Shown here: piece by piece, positions 35,262 to 45,521 of the stretch | Layout: every line of letters starts with the position of its first letter | Position numbering within the stretch: position 1 is the first letter of the stretch | From: Calendula officinalis | Taxonomy: Eukaryota > Streptophyta > Magnoliopsida > Asterales > Asteraceae | Assembly (NCBI GenBank): GCA_963853835.1 | Contig: OY970834.1 | Span: forward strand, 43,555,257 to 43,619,256 | Direction: 5' to 3' | DNA length: 64,000 nt | The notes under the pieces: model-generated | What the model was told of the DNA's origin: nothing | Database searches by the model: none | What the model saw: the letters and a program-made list of their open reading frames with translations, nothing else | Program-made: the position numbers and the translations under genes

Positions 35262-35765
35262 TATTACATACATGGCTAGATTTCACAAGAATCTGTTAAT
35301 GAATTTAGTCGAGTTCAAATTGGATTTGAAAATTTAATAACTTTGGCTTGAGATATATTTGCAAGTCTAAGATAATCTATCGAAAACTTGGTTTGAAAAA
35401 TTTAATATCTTTGAAAAGTAGTGAAAACAATATGAATTCTTATGTAATAGAATATATAATGTAATTAACTACTATTTCATTACTAAATATATAATAAATA
35501 ACTTTTTTATTACATTAAAATAGTTTGATTCAATTCTTTTTTTATTCATCTCTCTCTACTAAACAATACCATGAGATGCAAATATAGACCTACGGATTGG
35601 TTGAGCTGTTTACACTTTACAGTTAAACAACTTTAAGCTGTTTCAAATCCAGCTGGCAGTCAAACCACGAAACCCTTTTACGTGACCCGAGTTTTCTGAG
35701 CCAGCCCGAGCCGAGCCTTTAAAACTCTTTTCCAGCTCAGCGTGCACACCACACGCCTCTCTTTC

Positions 35766-35773
35766 TATATAAA
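35766..35773 (+). promoter_or_regulatory. TATA box of the At4g14450-like gene
   Basis: TATATAAA lies 135 bp upstream of the ATG, in a compact promoter following a C-rich stretch. It is the only good TATA element near this start. Confidence 0.6.
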
Positions 35774-35907
35774 TACTCACCACGCCCACAGATCGCCAAC
35801 CATTAATTTCAATCAAAACCTAATCCCCAAATCTCATCAAATCCGAATCTCTCTGTTCTTGTGTGAATAATCACCATTTGTTGTTGATTGAATAATATCT
35901 GATTATT

Positions 35908-36237
35908 ATGGCGGATGAATCGATGAAAGCTAAAAGACAACCGAGCAGGTTACAGCGTAGAGCTCCGGCGTCGATACAGGTAACTCCGGTGAGTCAGTGG
36001 AATGTTGCGATTCCTCTTTTATCTCCGTTAGCTACGTCGCCGGAGGTAAAAAGAATTTGTGTTGATAATAGTAAAGATGAGTGTCGAAGAGTTAATCGTG
36101 ATAATAAGGTTGTGCCAGAGCCGGAGAAAACGCCGATTGTGTATAAGATATGGCAACATCCGGCAGCTCCGTTTTATTATGAGCCGGCGCCGACGTTATT
36201 ACAGTCGATTTGTACTGGTGTTGTTGATAGGAGCTGA
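35908..36237 (+). CDS. small plant-specific protein, At4g14450-like
   Basis: Single exon, 109 residues, no signal peptide or membrane segment. It has a basic N-terminus (KAKRQPSRLQRRAPASIQ), the conserved WNVAIPLLSPLATSP block (residues 31-45), an acidic/basic linker and a C-terminal VYKIWQHPAAPFYYEPAP block (77-95). These two blocks define the family annotated from Arabidopsis At4g14450; its function is not known to me. The 5' leader carries a TATA box at 35766 and the start context is good. The codon use and the lack of disruptions suggest a functional gene. Confidence 0.88.
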   Translation: MADESMKAKRQPSRLQRRAPASIQVTPVSQWNVAIPLLSPLATSPEVKRICVDNSKDECRRVNRDNKVVPEPEKTPIVYKIWQHPAAPFYYEPAPTLLQSICTGVVDRS

Positions 36238-37787
36238 ATTGCTGATGATTGATACAGATTTAGAACGTTTCATCATCACAACATGTATTTCTAATTTGTA
36301 GCTTCATAGAACTGAACTTTTTTAGATCTAACGGTGAATGATATCTTCTTTTTTAGTTAATTTAGTTTGCTTAAATTATGATGAACAAGTGGTTCTAAAT
36401 CCGTGTTGACTACTATGATTAGGGCAATAACATTTGTTTATTTATTTGATTACTGCTTGAAGGAATCATTAAGCAAAAAAACAATATTTAATAATTAAAA
36501 AGAGAGAAAATTGTATGTTTATATGGTTTTTACCTTTTGGCGCTTAGTAGCTATTGGAATCAACAAAACCACACAACCTAAAACTGAAGAATTTCAAAGA
36601 AATAATATGTGGAGAATGAGTAGGATACAATAATATAGATATTATTAGGTATACCTAATAATTTTCGGTCGAAACAAATTATTCAAAGATCATCCATCAA
36701 CTAATATTTATATCTCCATTAATATTTTTAATTATTTGTAAGGTAGCTTATCGAGAACTAGCTACTTTGGTCTTGAAACGTTACAATCATACATATTTGC
36801 AATATAAGTTAGCATGTGAATAAGGTGACGATGACCTTATGTATGGTACCTGAGCAATTGGGACTAAATACCGGAATTGAACCTGTCTCGTATCGTACCG
36901 AACTCACTGCTTTCCGCCTGAAAGAACCACTCACTAACTAGTCGGACTAGTGGGGGAGTACCAATTCGATAATCGTTACCGAACTGGAATCAAATCATCC
37001 AATAATGGTACTAGCCTATGGTACTTGCTACTCATTTTTTGGATTTTTTTAATATTTGGTATCGAGGTACGGGGTATCGTGCTCATCCCTAATGGTGCCC
37101 TGAGACTATTGCGGAGTGTAATACAACTGACACCTTCAGTTTTTGTTAAATCAACATCCTTTGGGTCCACTCTCGCGTGTCTCTACTCTTTGGCTAGAAG
37201 AAGAGAAAAAACGATGAAGAACTGACGAGCCGTGCCATTAGCTTGACAAAAGTAATCGACTTGATGACAAAAGTAAAAAATACACAGTTTAAAAAAAACT
37301 CATTTGTCACTAATCAAATTTTTTCTTTCCTACTTAAATTTATTTCTTATTAACTAAAACTAACTAAAACTTATAAGTAGAAATTTCTTTTTGGATGGAG
37401 GGAGTATAAAATTTCTGTGCATATCAAATAAATAATCTGGTTCTAAGGAAGTATTTTACAAGAAATTTATATGAATTAGATGCTATTATTTGAAATATAG
37501 TTTATAAAGCTTTTAGTTTTATTTCCTATATTGATGAAATAGACCAAAATTTGTTAAATATTATGTACTAAACGTCTAAATCTTATTTTGTAGTTGTTGA
37601 TTCTTAAAACCTCAAATTTTAGAGAGACGAAGACGACTCAAACCCGAAGCCTTAGCCTGAGAGCTCATATGGGCTTCGTTAGAAAACAATAAACAGTAAG
37701 CCCAAGGATCCTAAGTATTGAACACAGCGCCCACTACATAGGTTATATGAATAAAATAAAACCAAAAGGATTCTCAATTAATTTTAT
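36238..37787. other. intergenic region, mostly unique AT-rich sequence
   Basis: 36238-36300 is probably the 3' UTR. Around 36840-37095 a GGTACC/ATACCGAA-rich stretch ends with CGTGCTCATCCCTA, which looks like one end of a hAT MITE, but the matching left end was not found. A lone Stowaway end (GGATGGAGGGAGTATA) occurs at about 37394-37409. Confidence 0.5.
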
Positions 37788-37810
37788 ATACATTAATAAA
37801 TAGTCCTCAA
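37788..37810. repeat. 23-bp direct repeat, left copy
   Basis: A 23-bp word starting ATACATTAATAAATAG recurs perfectly at 39849-39871, outside the LINE duplication. It may be an older target duplication. Confidence 0.6.
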
Positions 37811-37860
37811 CTGGATTTAGGCCCAAAAAATTTTAGGATGCATTTGTGGGTAAAGATCAG

Positions 37861-39752
37861 TTTTTTTTTTTTTTTAAAAAAAAAAAAGAAAGGTATCTAA
37901 AGGTTAGAGTTTCGACATTGCCATCACCGCAACCAAAAGCTCCTATGGAAATATATAATCAACCACAAATTACAGAGAACAAACATTCTGAAAGAAAAAA
38001 ACATACAACAAAAAACCAAACATCTAAACCATTTAACCAACAGCCTATGCTAGACTCATTTATACTTCCATTTGATATCCCATTCAGTTGCCACTTTTAC
38101 CACTTGGTTAGATTCTTTAACTATCAAGCATAGTGCAGTACCTTTCCAAATTGTACAAATAATGTTGTTTTTGGGGCTTTTGCAAAAATAATGCTATCCC
38201 CTAGTGCCACACCCGGATCCCCTTCTTTCCCCTAGTACCACACCCGGATCCCTCTTGAGCCTGCACACTCGTCTGTACCTTGCGTACTTTGCGTACTTTC
38301 ATGTAGGAACCCCTAGTAGTACACCCGGATCCCCTTGGGGTATCCCCGAGCCGTACGCCCGGATCCCCTTAGGGTATCCCCACTTGGCACGCCCGGATCC
38401 CCATGAAGCTTCCTGCAAACATAATGTTCTGATTTCTTTTCCTTTAATTAATAATAAACTTTAAAAAATCTTAAATTCAACCTAATTATATAATTAATAA
38501 TACCGTCATCAAATCGCTGACATCTTTTTTTTCATACTTGGAGCAATTGAAATCGTCAAATCGCGTCCTTCAAGAATCGTAATTCTCCAAGAACTTGGAG
38601 CAATTGAAAAAACCCACTTTGGGAAGTTATTAAAGTCAAGAACTTGGAGCAATTGAAAAAACCCACTTTGGGAAGTTATTAAAATCAATTGCTAAAATAC
38701 CCTAATATTTTACAGATAGATTTTAGTACAGAGGGTTATGAATGAGACAGAAAGATTACAGGCTGGAAATATTTTCCAGATTTAAAGTTAAAATATTCAG
38801 AACAATCATGCTTAAATGACTTGTACATATTGAATAACTAGTTGTGTATTTCTCTAGGTTATGACGTTTTTAACTCTGTAGAATGATAGCTCGTGTGGGA
38901 ATGACCTGGGGACACGTATGAAAAAAAAGATGCCAGCGATTTGACGGTATTATTAATTATATAATTAGGTTGAATTTAAGATTTTTTAAAGTTTATTATT
39001 AATTAAAGGAAAAGAAATCAGAACATTATGTTTGCAGGAAGCTTCATGGGGATCCGGGCGTGCCAAGTGGGGATACCCCAAGGGGATCCGGGCGTACGGC
39101 TCGGGGATACCCCAAGGGGATCCGGGTGTACTACTGGGGGTTCCTACATGAAAGTACGCAAAGTACGCAAGGTACAGACGAGTGTGCAGGCTCAAGAGGG
39201 ATCCGGGTGTGGTACTAGGGGAAAGAAGGGGATCCGGGTGTGGCACTAGGGGATGTCATTATTTTTGCAAAACCCCCAAAAACAACATTATTTGTACAAT
39301 TTGGAAGGGTACTACACTATTCTTGCAATTTCTTCAGCAAGTTGGCTTCTAATGTTCTACGCACCACGTTCTTTATCTTTTTTATTAGAAAACAACCTTT
39401 CATTTCTTTCTCTCCATAGCCCAACTCTTCTAATCACATTTCTAATGTTATTATTACAAGCAACATCAAGAAGTTTATTCACAATATCGTCCCATTTGTC
39501 AAGGAACTGCTAGCATTGATTAACATCTTGATTTTGCTCCACACATCAACAGAGTAAGTACATTCGAAAAACAAATGGTTATAAGAGTCATTACCATTAT
39601 TACATAGAGGGTATTGCATACTTATATTGGTTAGCCATTTCAACAATCTGTCCTGATTCTGTAACCTCCCTAGGGCAACCCTGATTAAACCAAACGAATT
39701 TCCACCATCTTACTACTTCACCCTCGGTATATACTTATCCATACATTTTTTA
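37861..39752 (-). mobile_element. 5'-truncated L1-type LINE 3' end, split by a nested transposon
   Basis: On the minus strand, 39752-39326 encodes a degenerate zf-RVT tail (CNNGNDSYNHLFF, LWRERNERLF), and 38124-37905 continues with VKVATEWDIKW and a 3' UTR containing GGTGATGGCAATG. Both parts match the C-terminus and 3' UTR of the LINE at 31288-33813. The poly-A tail appears as the T run at 37861-37875. The 13-bp duplication GGGTAAAGATCAG lies at 37848-37860 and 39753-39765. Only about 690 bp of LINE remains once the insert 38125-39325 is removed. Confidence 0.85.
38125..39325. mobile_element. non-autonomous long-TIR transposon with GGATCC-rich termini
   Basis: About 1.2 kb with near-identical inverted repeats of about 410 bp (38125-38537 and 38916-39325) around a 378-bp unique centre. 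Each arm contains six or seven copies of a CCCGGATCCCC-like motif interspersed with CCCCTAGTRCCACA and GGGGTATCCCC. Such subterminal clusters usually bind a transposase. It sits inside the LINE C-terminal coding sequence. The TIR outer end reads about CAAGMATAGTGYAGTACC. The target duplication is not resolved; ACTAT at both sides is the best candidate. No coding capacity: the two identical open frames in the arms are products of the repeat. Confidence 0.85.
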
Positions 39753-39848
39753 GGGTAAAGATCAGTTATCTTATGACCTTTGTTATTTTGTTTAAGCGAC
39801 AATAATAACAAAAAGATCTTATGACCTTTTGGCAGGATTTTGGCCCAA

Positions 39849-39871
39849 ATACATTAATAAATAGTCCTCAA
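39849..39871. repeat. 23-bp direct repeat, right copy
   Basis: Perfect match to 37788-37810. A nearby GGCCCAAA word also occurs at both sites. Confidence 0.6.
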
Positions 39872-42324
39872 TTGTGTTAAATACTAATATAATGAAATTG
39901 TATTTTTTAAATGCCAGTTAGTAAATTAGTGGTTCGAGTCGTGCAGTAACATCCGAGTGAGCAACATGCCTTTCTCAAATATATATATTTTTTTTGGGAA
40001 ATAAATACCACCTTTTATATATATATACACTGAGGAGTGCATTCAACAATGCTTGAACTCAAGATTTTTTAAAGAAAAATCCCTATGACTCTTCTTAGTG
40101 TCAAAATAATATAAACTAATTGTTTAATGAAATTATGTGTTGAATTGTATCTAAATTTATTATGTGTAACAATTAATATTGTAATTATGTAAAAAGAAAA
40201 TTATTTAGTCTTTGATAATAAAGTGTCATAAAGTAGAGAGGTTTGGAAGGTTGTTTCTACTTTCTACTACTTCACCATAAGTATGCTTTGACTTGTCAAC
40301 ACCAAAAAGGTCCACTTGCTGACCTCCAATCATAATGTGGGATTGTACAACACTTCCCATAAATTGGTGAACCACCTCACAACTAAATTTTCCATTTAAC
40401 TAATAAATTATTTATTCTTTGTCTTAGCAACATTAGGTCTAAACAAAATCAAATTTTGTATTTTTTTAAAATTTTGTAAAGGACACACGATATAATAATA
40501 AAAAGTGCTAAATGTTCAGATACATTTCACTAGAAGATGTAAGTTTTTGTAGTTTCAGTTTCTTGTTTTTTTAGCTTCATATATTTTTCTTTTACTGTTT
40601 TAAGCCCCAAAAGCTTTTCATGACTTAATTTTTTTTTTGAAACGGCAAATGAAATAACGGAAGCCTACTCGCAATTATTCAGCGAGCACCCCGTGTTTGA
40701 GCTCCGCATAAGCGGGCAAACCCAGCCCCCAAAGGGATTTCCAAGGAAAATTCTCCATATGTGCCCGTGTGAGGTATGAGTTAGATTACACTAATGCAAC
40801 GCTCCCAAAGAGATTCAAACTCAAATTAAATAGACAGTAACAGTCAACTTCCCGTTATAGTTGTTTATTTTGAATATGTGATTCTAAAACGTTTTAAATG
40901 AGAAGTGATTTATTTTTTTATTTGCAAGAGAATCTGAAGAATCATAATCACCTTAAAACTTAACACAAAAAAAGACAATGGAATAAGGAATCGTTGGTTG
41001 ACTTACACCCATCCTTTTCAATTTAGGAAAAAGCTGAAAAACAAAGGAAAGTCAACGATTTTGACTTTGAAAGTTGCATAATCTTCTTCCTCCACAACCT
41101 CTCCAACATGTCTCATTGTCTCTCTTATAATTGACCTCTAAATTCTGTATGAAACAATGTTAATGGTTAGACACATTCGTTATTCCCACTTGCCCCATTC
41201 CAAAATTCCCTACTTTACATTATTTTATTCCCCCCTTTTTTTGGTAATCTTTATTCTAATTCCAATTATACACCAACTAATACTAACTGTAAATTTAAAA
41301 TTCTATGCAATTTGATAATTCTATAACAAATAACTAATCGAATAAAAATATGATAGCAGGGTTAATCATTTTTATTTTAATAATAAATTTTCTTAAAACA
41401 ATAATATATATTGTTTTCCCCAAAATAGATTGTTTCATCATAAATAGCCAAAAAGTCATGACCATCTTTTGCTAAACTTCCAAAACGATTTTTGTGACTT
41501 CAAAGTGGGTAACTATTTTAACATGTAATTCCAAAAACCCCATGTTATATACTTCAATTATAAAGAGAACTAAGCATGCATTTTAGCGTCTAGAACAAAA
41601 TACAACCAATATAATATAACGCATAACAATGATGGTGTTTAATATTTGGACGGGATTATGAAAAACAAATTATCAAACCAAACTAAAACAAAACAAAATA
41701 AAACAAAACTCATATGTTGAATTCCGAATTCGAGATTGGTTTTAGGTTGATTCTAGATCAAACCGAATCGAACTGAACTATATGGTCGTGATTTTGTCTT
41801 AGCATCCTTTTTAGTCTCATAGTGATGGTGTTTCAAACATGTTGCAAAATTATCTTATAACTATTTTTGTGCGTTTTCAGTTAAAAATGAAATGTTACTA
41901 TTTTTAATTTTAATTTTTGTTAATATAATTTATAATGTATAGTTTAGTTGTTTTTGTTTGTCAGTATATGAGTCCCCATATAATACATGGCACAGAAAGA
42001 CAGTGGTGCAGTTGAGTTGAGATTGGCTTTATTCAAACTGCCATTTCCCCTCTTCAAATATACCCCCAAACTCCATACTATCGATCAATCTCTCGCTCTA
42101 TATTTCCCTCCATCTACAATAATTCCAATTCAATCTTCATAGTATTAGTAATTCTCCAGAACAATTCAATCATTTCCTTGCTTGTTTAAACCTTCAATTT
42201 CAACAATTTCTGCTCAATTTTGTAATGAATGCAATGCAATTACTCAAACTCTGATTAGATCTACGCAAACATCTTTTTTTGCGTTTTTAGTGTGTCTAAT
42301 CGCAGAGATCTCACAGATTCAGCA
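39872..42324. other. intergenic region upstream of the DUF668 gene
   Basis: Contains one SINE (40628). The rest is AT-rich. 41990-42320 is pyrimidine-rich (CTCTATATTTCCC, TCTCCAG) and probably holds the promoter and 5' leader of the downstream gene. Confidence 0.6.
40628..40850 (-). mobile_element. SINE, TTTGCCGTTTC(A)n 3'-end family
   Basis: Reads on the minus strand from a tRNA-like region with a B-box-like GAGTTTGAATCTC, through CATACCTCACACGGGC and CCCTTTGGGGGCTGGG, to CATTTGCCGTTTCAAAAAAAAA. A second copy of the body, in opposite orientation and lacking 24 bp, lies at 44962-45091. The tail matches the SINE at 51651. Confidence 0.75.
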
Positions 42325-44073
42325 ATGGTGGCTGAGCCTTGGTTACTGAGACTGGGGAATCAAATGAGTTCGAATCTCAAACACGCGCTTCTGTTGGAAT
42401 CGTCGTCAAAACCACAAACGAAGAACAAGCAGGAAATCCGTAGCAAAACTCCGGAAACAATCGGAATATTATCATTTGAGGTTGCGAATGTGATGTCGAA
42501 AACCGTTCATCTCCACAAATCTCTAACGAATTCCGAGATCTCCAAATTAAAAAACGAGATTCTCAAATCCAACGGCGTCAAAACCCTAGTTTCTTCCGAC
42601 GAAACCTACCTTCTAGACCTAGCACTATCGGAGAAGCTCGACGACCTGAGTTTCATCGCCGGCGTTGTATCTAGGCTCGGGAAGAAGTGTACGGTACCAC
42701 AACTCCAAGGTTTTCAGCATGTTTACGGAGATATAGTTACTGGAGCTATTGATGTTGGTGAATTAGGGTTTCTAGTGAAGGATATGGAAGCAATGGTGCG
42801 AAAAATGGAAAGATACGTTAATACAACAGCTAGCCTCTACAGTGAAATGGAGGTTTTGAACCAATTGGAAGCTGCTACGAACAAATTTCAGCAAAATCAA
42901 CATGAAGAAAGCCGAAAAGTTTTCGAACAGAAAGTTATTTGGCAGAAACAGGATGTAAAGCACCTGAAGGATGTTTCTCTATGGAATCAAACTTATGATA
43001 AAATCGTCGAGATGCTAGCAAGAACAGTATGTACTCTATACGCTCGTATCTGTTTAGTTTTCGTTGATACAATTTCTAGACGTGAAATGTTTTCAAATAG
43101 CTCTGTTTCGATTTCGAATTCGAATTCGAATTTACATTCCTGTAAAAGTCTAGCTCCAACTTCAAGTCAAATTGATGCTCGTAGTACAAAATCTGGTGGT
43201 GATTTTAGTAATTCTAGTACTTCAGGTTTTGATAAGAGTGCAGTTAGGGTTAAGCCTCAAATTAGGTCAAAAAAGGGGGAAATATCTCTATTTCAAGCAG
43301 ATGATTTCAATTTTGCTTGTGGATTAGGACCAGGGAGATTGTTCATGGAATGTTTAAACATTAGCAGTCCGGTTTCAAAATCTGACGATTTAGATGACGG
43401 TTCTGTTACAAAAATCGATGATCGAAGCAGTCAAATTAGTGTTTCAAGTAGTATAAGAAAAGATATTACAAATCATTCAGGTTTTCAAACCAGAATTCCA
43501 ATGATTAATGAACAAAAACGGCTTAAAATCAATGTTACTAAAAAAAGCCGATTAACAGTAAAAGCTCCATTAAACACAATCGGTGGATCTGGTTTAGCTT
43601 TACATTACGCTAATGTTATAATCGTGATTGAGAAATTACTTCAATACCCTCATTTAGTCGGTGAAGAAGCTAGAGATGATTTATACCAAATGCTACCAAC
43701 AACCTTACGATTAGCTTTAAAAACGAGTTTAAAATCTTACGTAAAAGATTTATCAATTTACGATGCACCACTTGCTCACGATTGGAAAGATAGACTTGAT
43801 GGAATTCTTTCTTGGCTTGCCACGTTGGCACACAACATGATTAGGTGGCAAAACGAGAGGAATTTTGAGCAGCAACAAATCGTTTCAAGAACAAATGTTC
43901 TTCTTTTGCAAACATTATATTTTGCGGATAGAAAAAAGACCGAAACCGCCATTTGTGAGCTACTTGTGGGATTAAATTATATTTGTCGGTATGAACATCA
44001 ACAAAATGCGTTGTTGGATTGTGCAAGTAGTTTTGATTTTGATGACTGTATGGAATGGCAAACGCAATATTAA
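42325..44073 (+). CDS. DUF3475/DUF668 protein (PSI-like family)
   Basis: Single exon, 582 residues. The start at 42325 gives MVAEPWLLRLGNQMSSNLKHALLL, the usual N-terminus of this subgroup. The DUF3475 domain begins at TIGILSFEVANVMSKTVHLHKSL (45-67). A middle region of charged helices follows (LVKDMEAMVRKMERYVNTTASLYSEMEVL). Then comes a Ser/Asn-rich low-complexity linker (about 260-330), and DUF668 (about 422-515) contains GGSGLALHYANVIIVIEKLLQYPHLVGEEARDDLY. PSI proteins are linked to growth and peptide-hormone signalling; this subgroup's biochemical function is unknown, and no enzymatic motif is visible. It lies upstream of, and converges with, the ethylene receptor about 9 kb to the right. 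I recall the same two genes as neighbours in Arabidopsis (At3g23160 and At3g23150). Confidence 0.92.
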   Translation: MVAEPWLLRLGNQMSSNLKHALLLESSSKPQTKNKQEIRSKTPETIGILSFEVANVMSKTVHLHKSLTNSEISKLKNEILKSNGVKTLVSSDETYLLDLALSEKLDDLSFIAGVVSRLGKKCTVPQLQGFQHVYGDIVTGAIDVGELGFLVKDMEAMVRKMERYVNTTASLYSEMEVLNQLEAATNKFQQNQHEESRKVFEQKVIWQKQDVKHLKDVSLWNQTYDKIVEMLARTVCTLYARICLVFVDTISRREMFSNSSVSISNSNSNLHSCKSLAPTSSQIDARSTKSGGDFSNSSTSGFDKSAVRVKPQIRSKKGEISLFQADDFNFACGLGPGRLFMECLNISSPVSKSDDLDDGSVTKIDDRSSQISVSSSIRKDITNHSGFQTRIPMINEQKRLKINVTKKSRLTVKAPLNTIGGSGLALHYANVIIVIEKLLQYPHLVGEEARDDLYQMLPTTLRLALKTSLKSYVKDLSIYDAPLAHDWKDRLDGILSWLATLAHNMIRWQNERNFEQQQIVSRTNVLLLQTLYFADRKKTETAICELLVGLNYICRYEHQQNALLDCASSFDFDDCMEWQTQY

Positions 44074-44961
44074 AGGTTTGATAATGGCGATTTGGTGGTT
44101 TGTTTGATAGAAGTAATCCAAATATGGTGTAAATATCGAAATATTTTTGGCTTTTTAGAGATTTATGATCATTGTATGGATAAGTTGTTTTATGTAATTT
44201 GTTGCCTATGCTTATGAAGTACATAATTTAACTTGATGAACAAGCTACCTTCTTTAATCTATAATGTGTTTCACTGCTACTCAATTTCTGCTGATCTTTT
44301 GACTGTTTGATTTACTTTTTATTAAGTTCGGTATGAGGTGACCTTAACTCGTTTGGGACAGAGTGTTTGCTAATTATCATTTCCATTTTTTATTTGGTTC
44401 AAGGTTCTACCCCAACCTGATCTGGTTGGAGAAAAAGAGTTGTTAGACCTAGTGAAATGTGACCTTATTACTATTACACGTTATGTTATGATGTTTACTT
44501 TGGTTTATACGTGACTTTTACTATTATTTAGCAATTAACATGTAATAATACAAATATAAAGAAGTGTAAAATGGTTATTTTGATCATTCAAACATAGTCA
44601 CCCATAGACATATCAAACATCATTCAATCAGATGCAGATTCAGTTTAGAGCTCAGACCCAGTCAGACTTTTTACTCAGTCAACAACTATCAAACAACCCC
44701 TAAATTATTTTATATGTATTGCACTTGATTCGATAACACGTAATGATGAAAATTAAAAAAATGTGCACTAAATATATCATGGTGAATACTTGATTTATAT
44801 CTTGTTAGGGTAGCAAAAAAACATGTAATAATGTAACGTGTGCGTGTATTTATGTCATTTCCGAATTCTGATACTTGAATTCTCTAACATGCCTTTGCCA
44901 GCATCATTGACCATATTTTTGTTAAAATTCTTGTTTCTAGAGCTTTTTTCAACTGCAACTA

Positions 44962-45091
44962 GAACTCATACCTCACACGGGCATATATGGGGAATTTTCC
45001 TTAGAAATCCCTTTGGGGGCTGGGTTTCGGGGTGCTCGCTGAAAAATTGCGAGTAGGCTTCCGTTATTTCATTTGTCGTTTCCAAAAAAAG
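44962..45091 (+). mobile_element. SINE fragment, TTTGYCGTTTC 3'-end family
   Basis: Shares CTCATACCTCACACGGGC, CCCTTTGGGGGCTGGG and GCGAGTAGGCTTCCGTTATT with the minus-strand SINE at 40628, but lacks a 24-bp segment. The tRNA-like head is missing. Ends CATTTGTCGTTTCCAAAAAAA. Confidence 0.72.
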
Positions 45092-45374
45092 AACCATTGA
45101 TTGTACTGTACAACCAAACGATGCATTTTAACGACCTGGTTTATATCGTTGATAGGTGTGGTGTGGTGGAGTCGGATATATATGAGTATGTGGGGTCTAC
45201 TACAAAATGAATTAACTTTTAGTTGCTAGTAATATTGTAGTTGTGGTAGTGGTTTAGTTGAAAAGGAAAAGGTTAAAAAAGTAGCTGAAGTAAGCAAACA
45301 GCTTAAAATTTTTTTATTAAACCTAACCAAAACAATATTGAGATCTTTTAATCCAGTTTATGACGGATTTCTTT

Positions 45375-45521
45375 ATGTAGCAGAGCTTTACTCGTGATGT
45401 ACGTGATCTAATTGTTGTTGTGACTATTCCTCAATCTAAATGTTTACCTATGACTGAATCGAATTCGTAACCTTTAGGAGACCATTTTAGGTGCTCTTAG
45501 CGCTAGGCCATCATCAGATGG
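45375..45521 (-). mobile_element. tRNA-derived SINE, second family, copy 1
   Basis: On the minus strand it begins with an A-box-like TGGCCTAGCGCTAAGAGC, then a B-box-like GAATTCGATTCAG, then a body ending in ACATCACGAGTAAAGC. A more diverged copy is at 51810-51965. Confidence 0.6.

Larger units (their letters stand above)
33827..35765. other. intergenic region with MITEs and a C-rich stretch
   Basis: Includes a 16-bp palindrome GTACCACATGTGGTAC at about 34091. A CCACC/CACCAC-rich segment follows (34125-34440), interrupted by a run of about 14-15 G near 34348-34363. The 171-bp MITE (34770) and a Stowaway (34953) are listed separately. No gene is recognised before the promoter at 35766. Confidence 0.6.

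Noticed and set aside
38204..39246. Two identical 86-codon open frames on opposite strands
   Set aside because: They lie in the two arms of the long-TIR transposon and encode repeats of the GGATCC motif; they are mirror images, not genes.
39920..39965. tRNA-like B box GTGGTTCGAGTCGTGC
   Set aside because: No A box or cloverleaf pairing around it; too weak to call a SINE or tRNA.
42292..42324. GTG-initiated extension of the DUF668 frame
   Set aside because: Plant nuclear genes rarely start at GTG, and the ATG at 42325 gives the conserved MVAEPW start.
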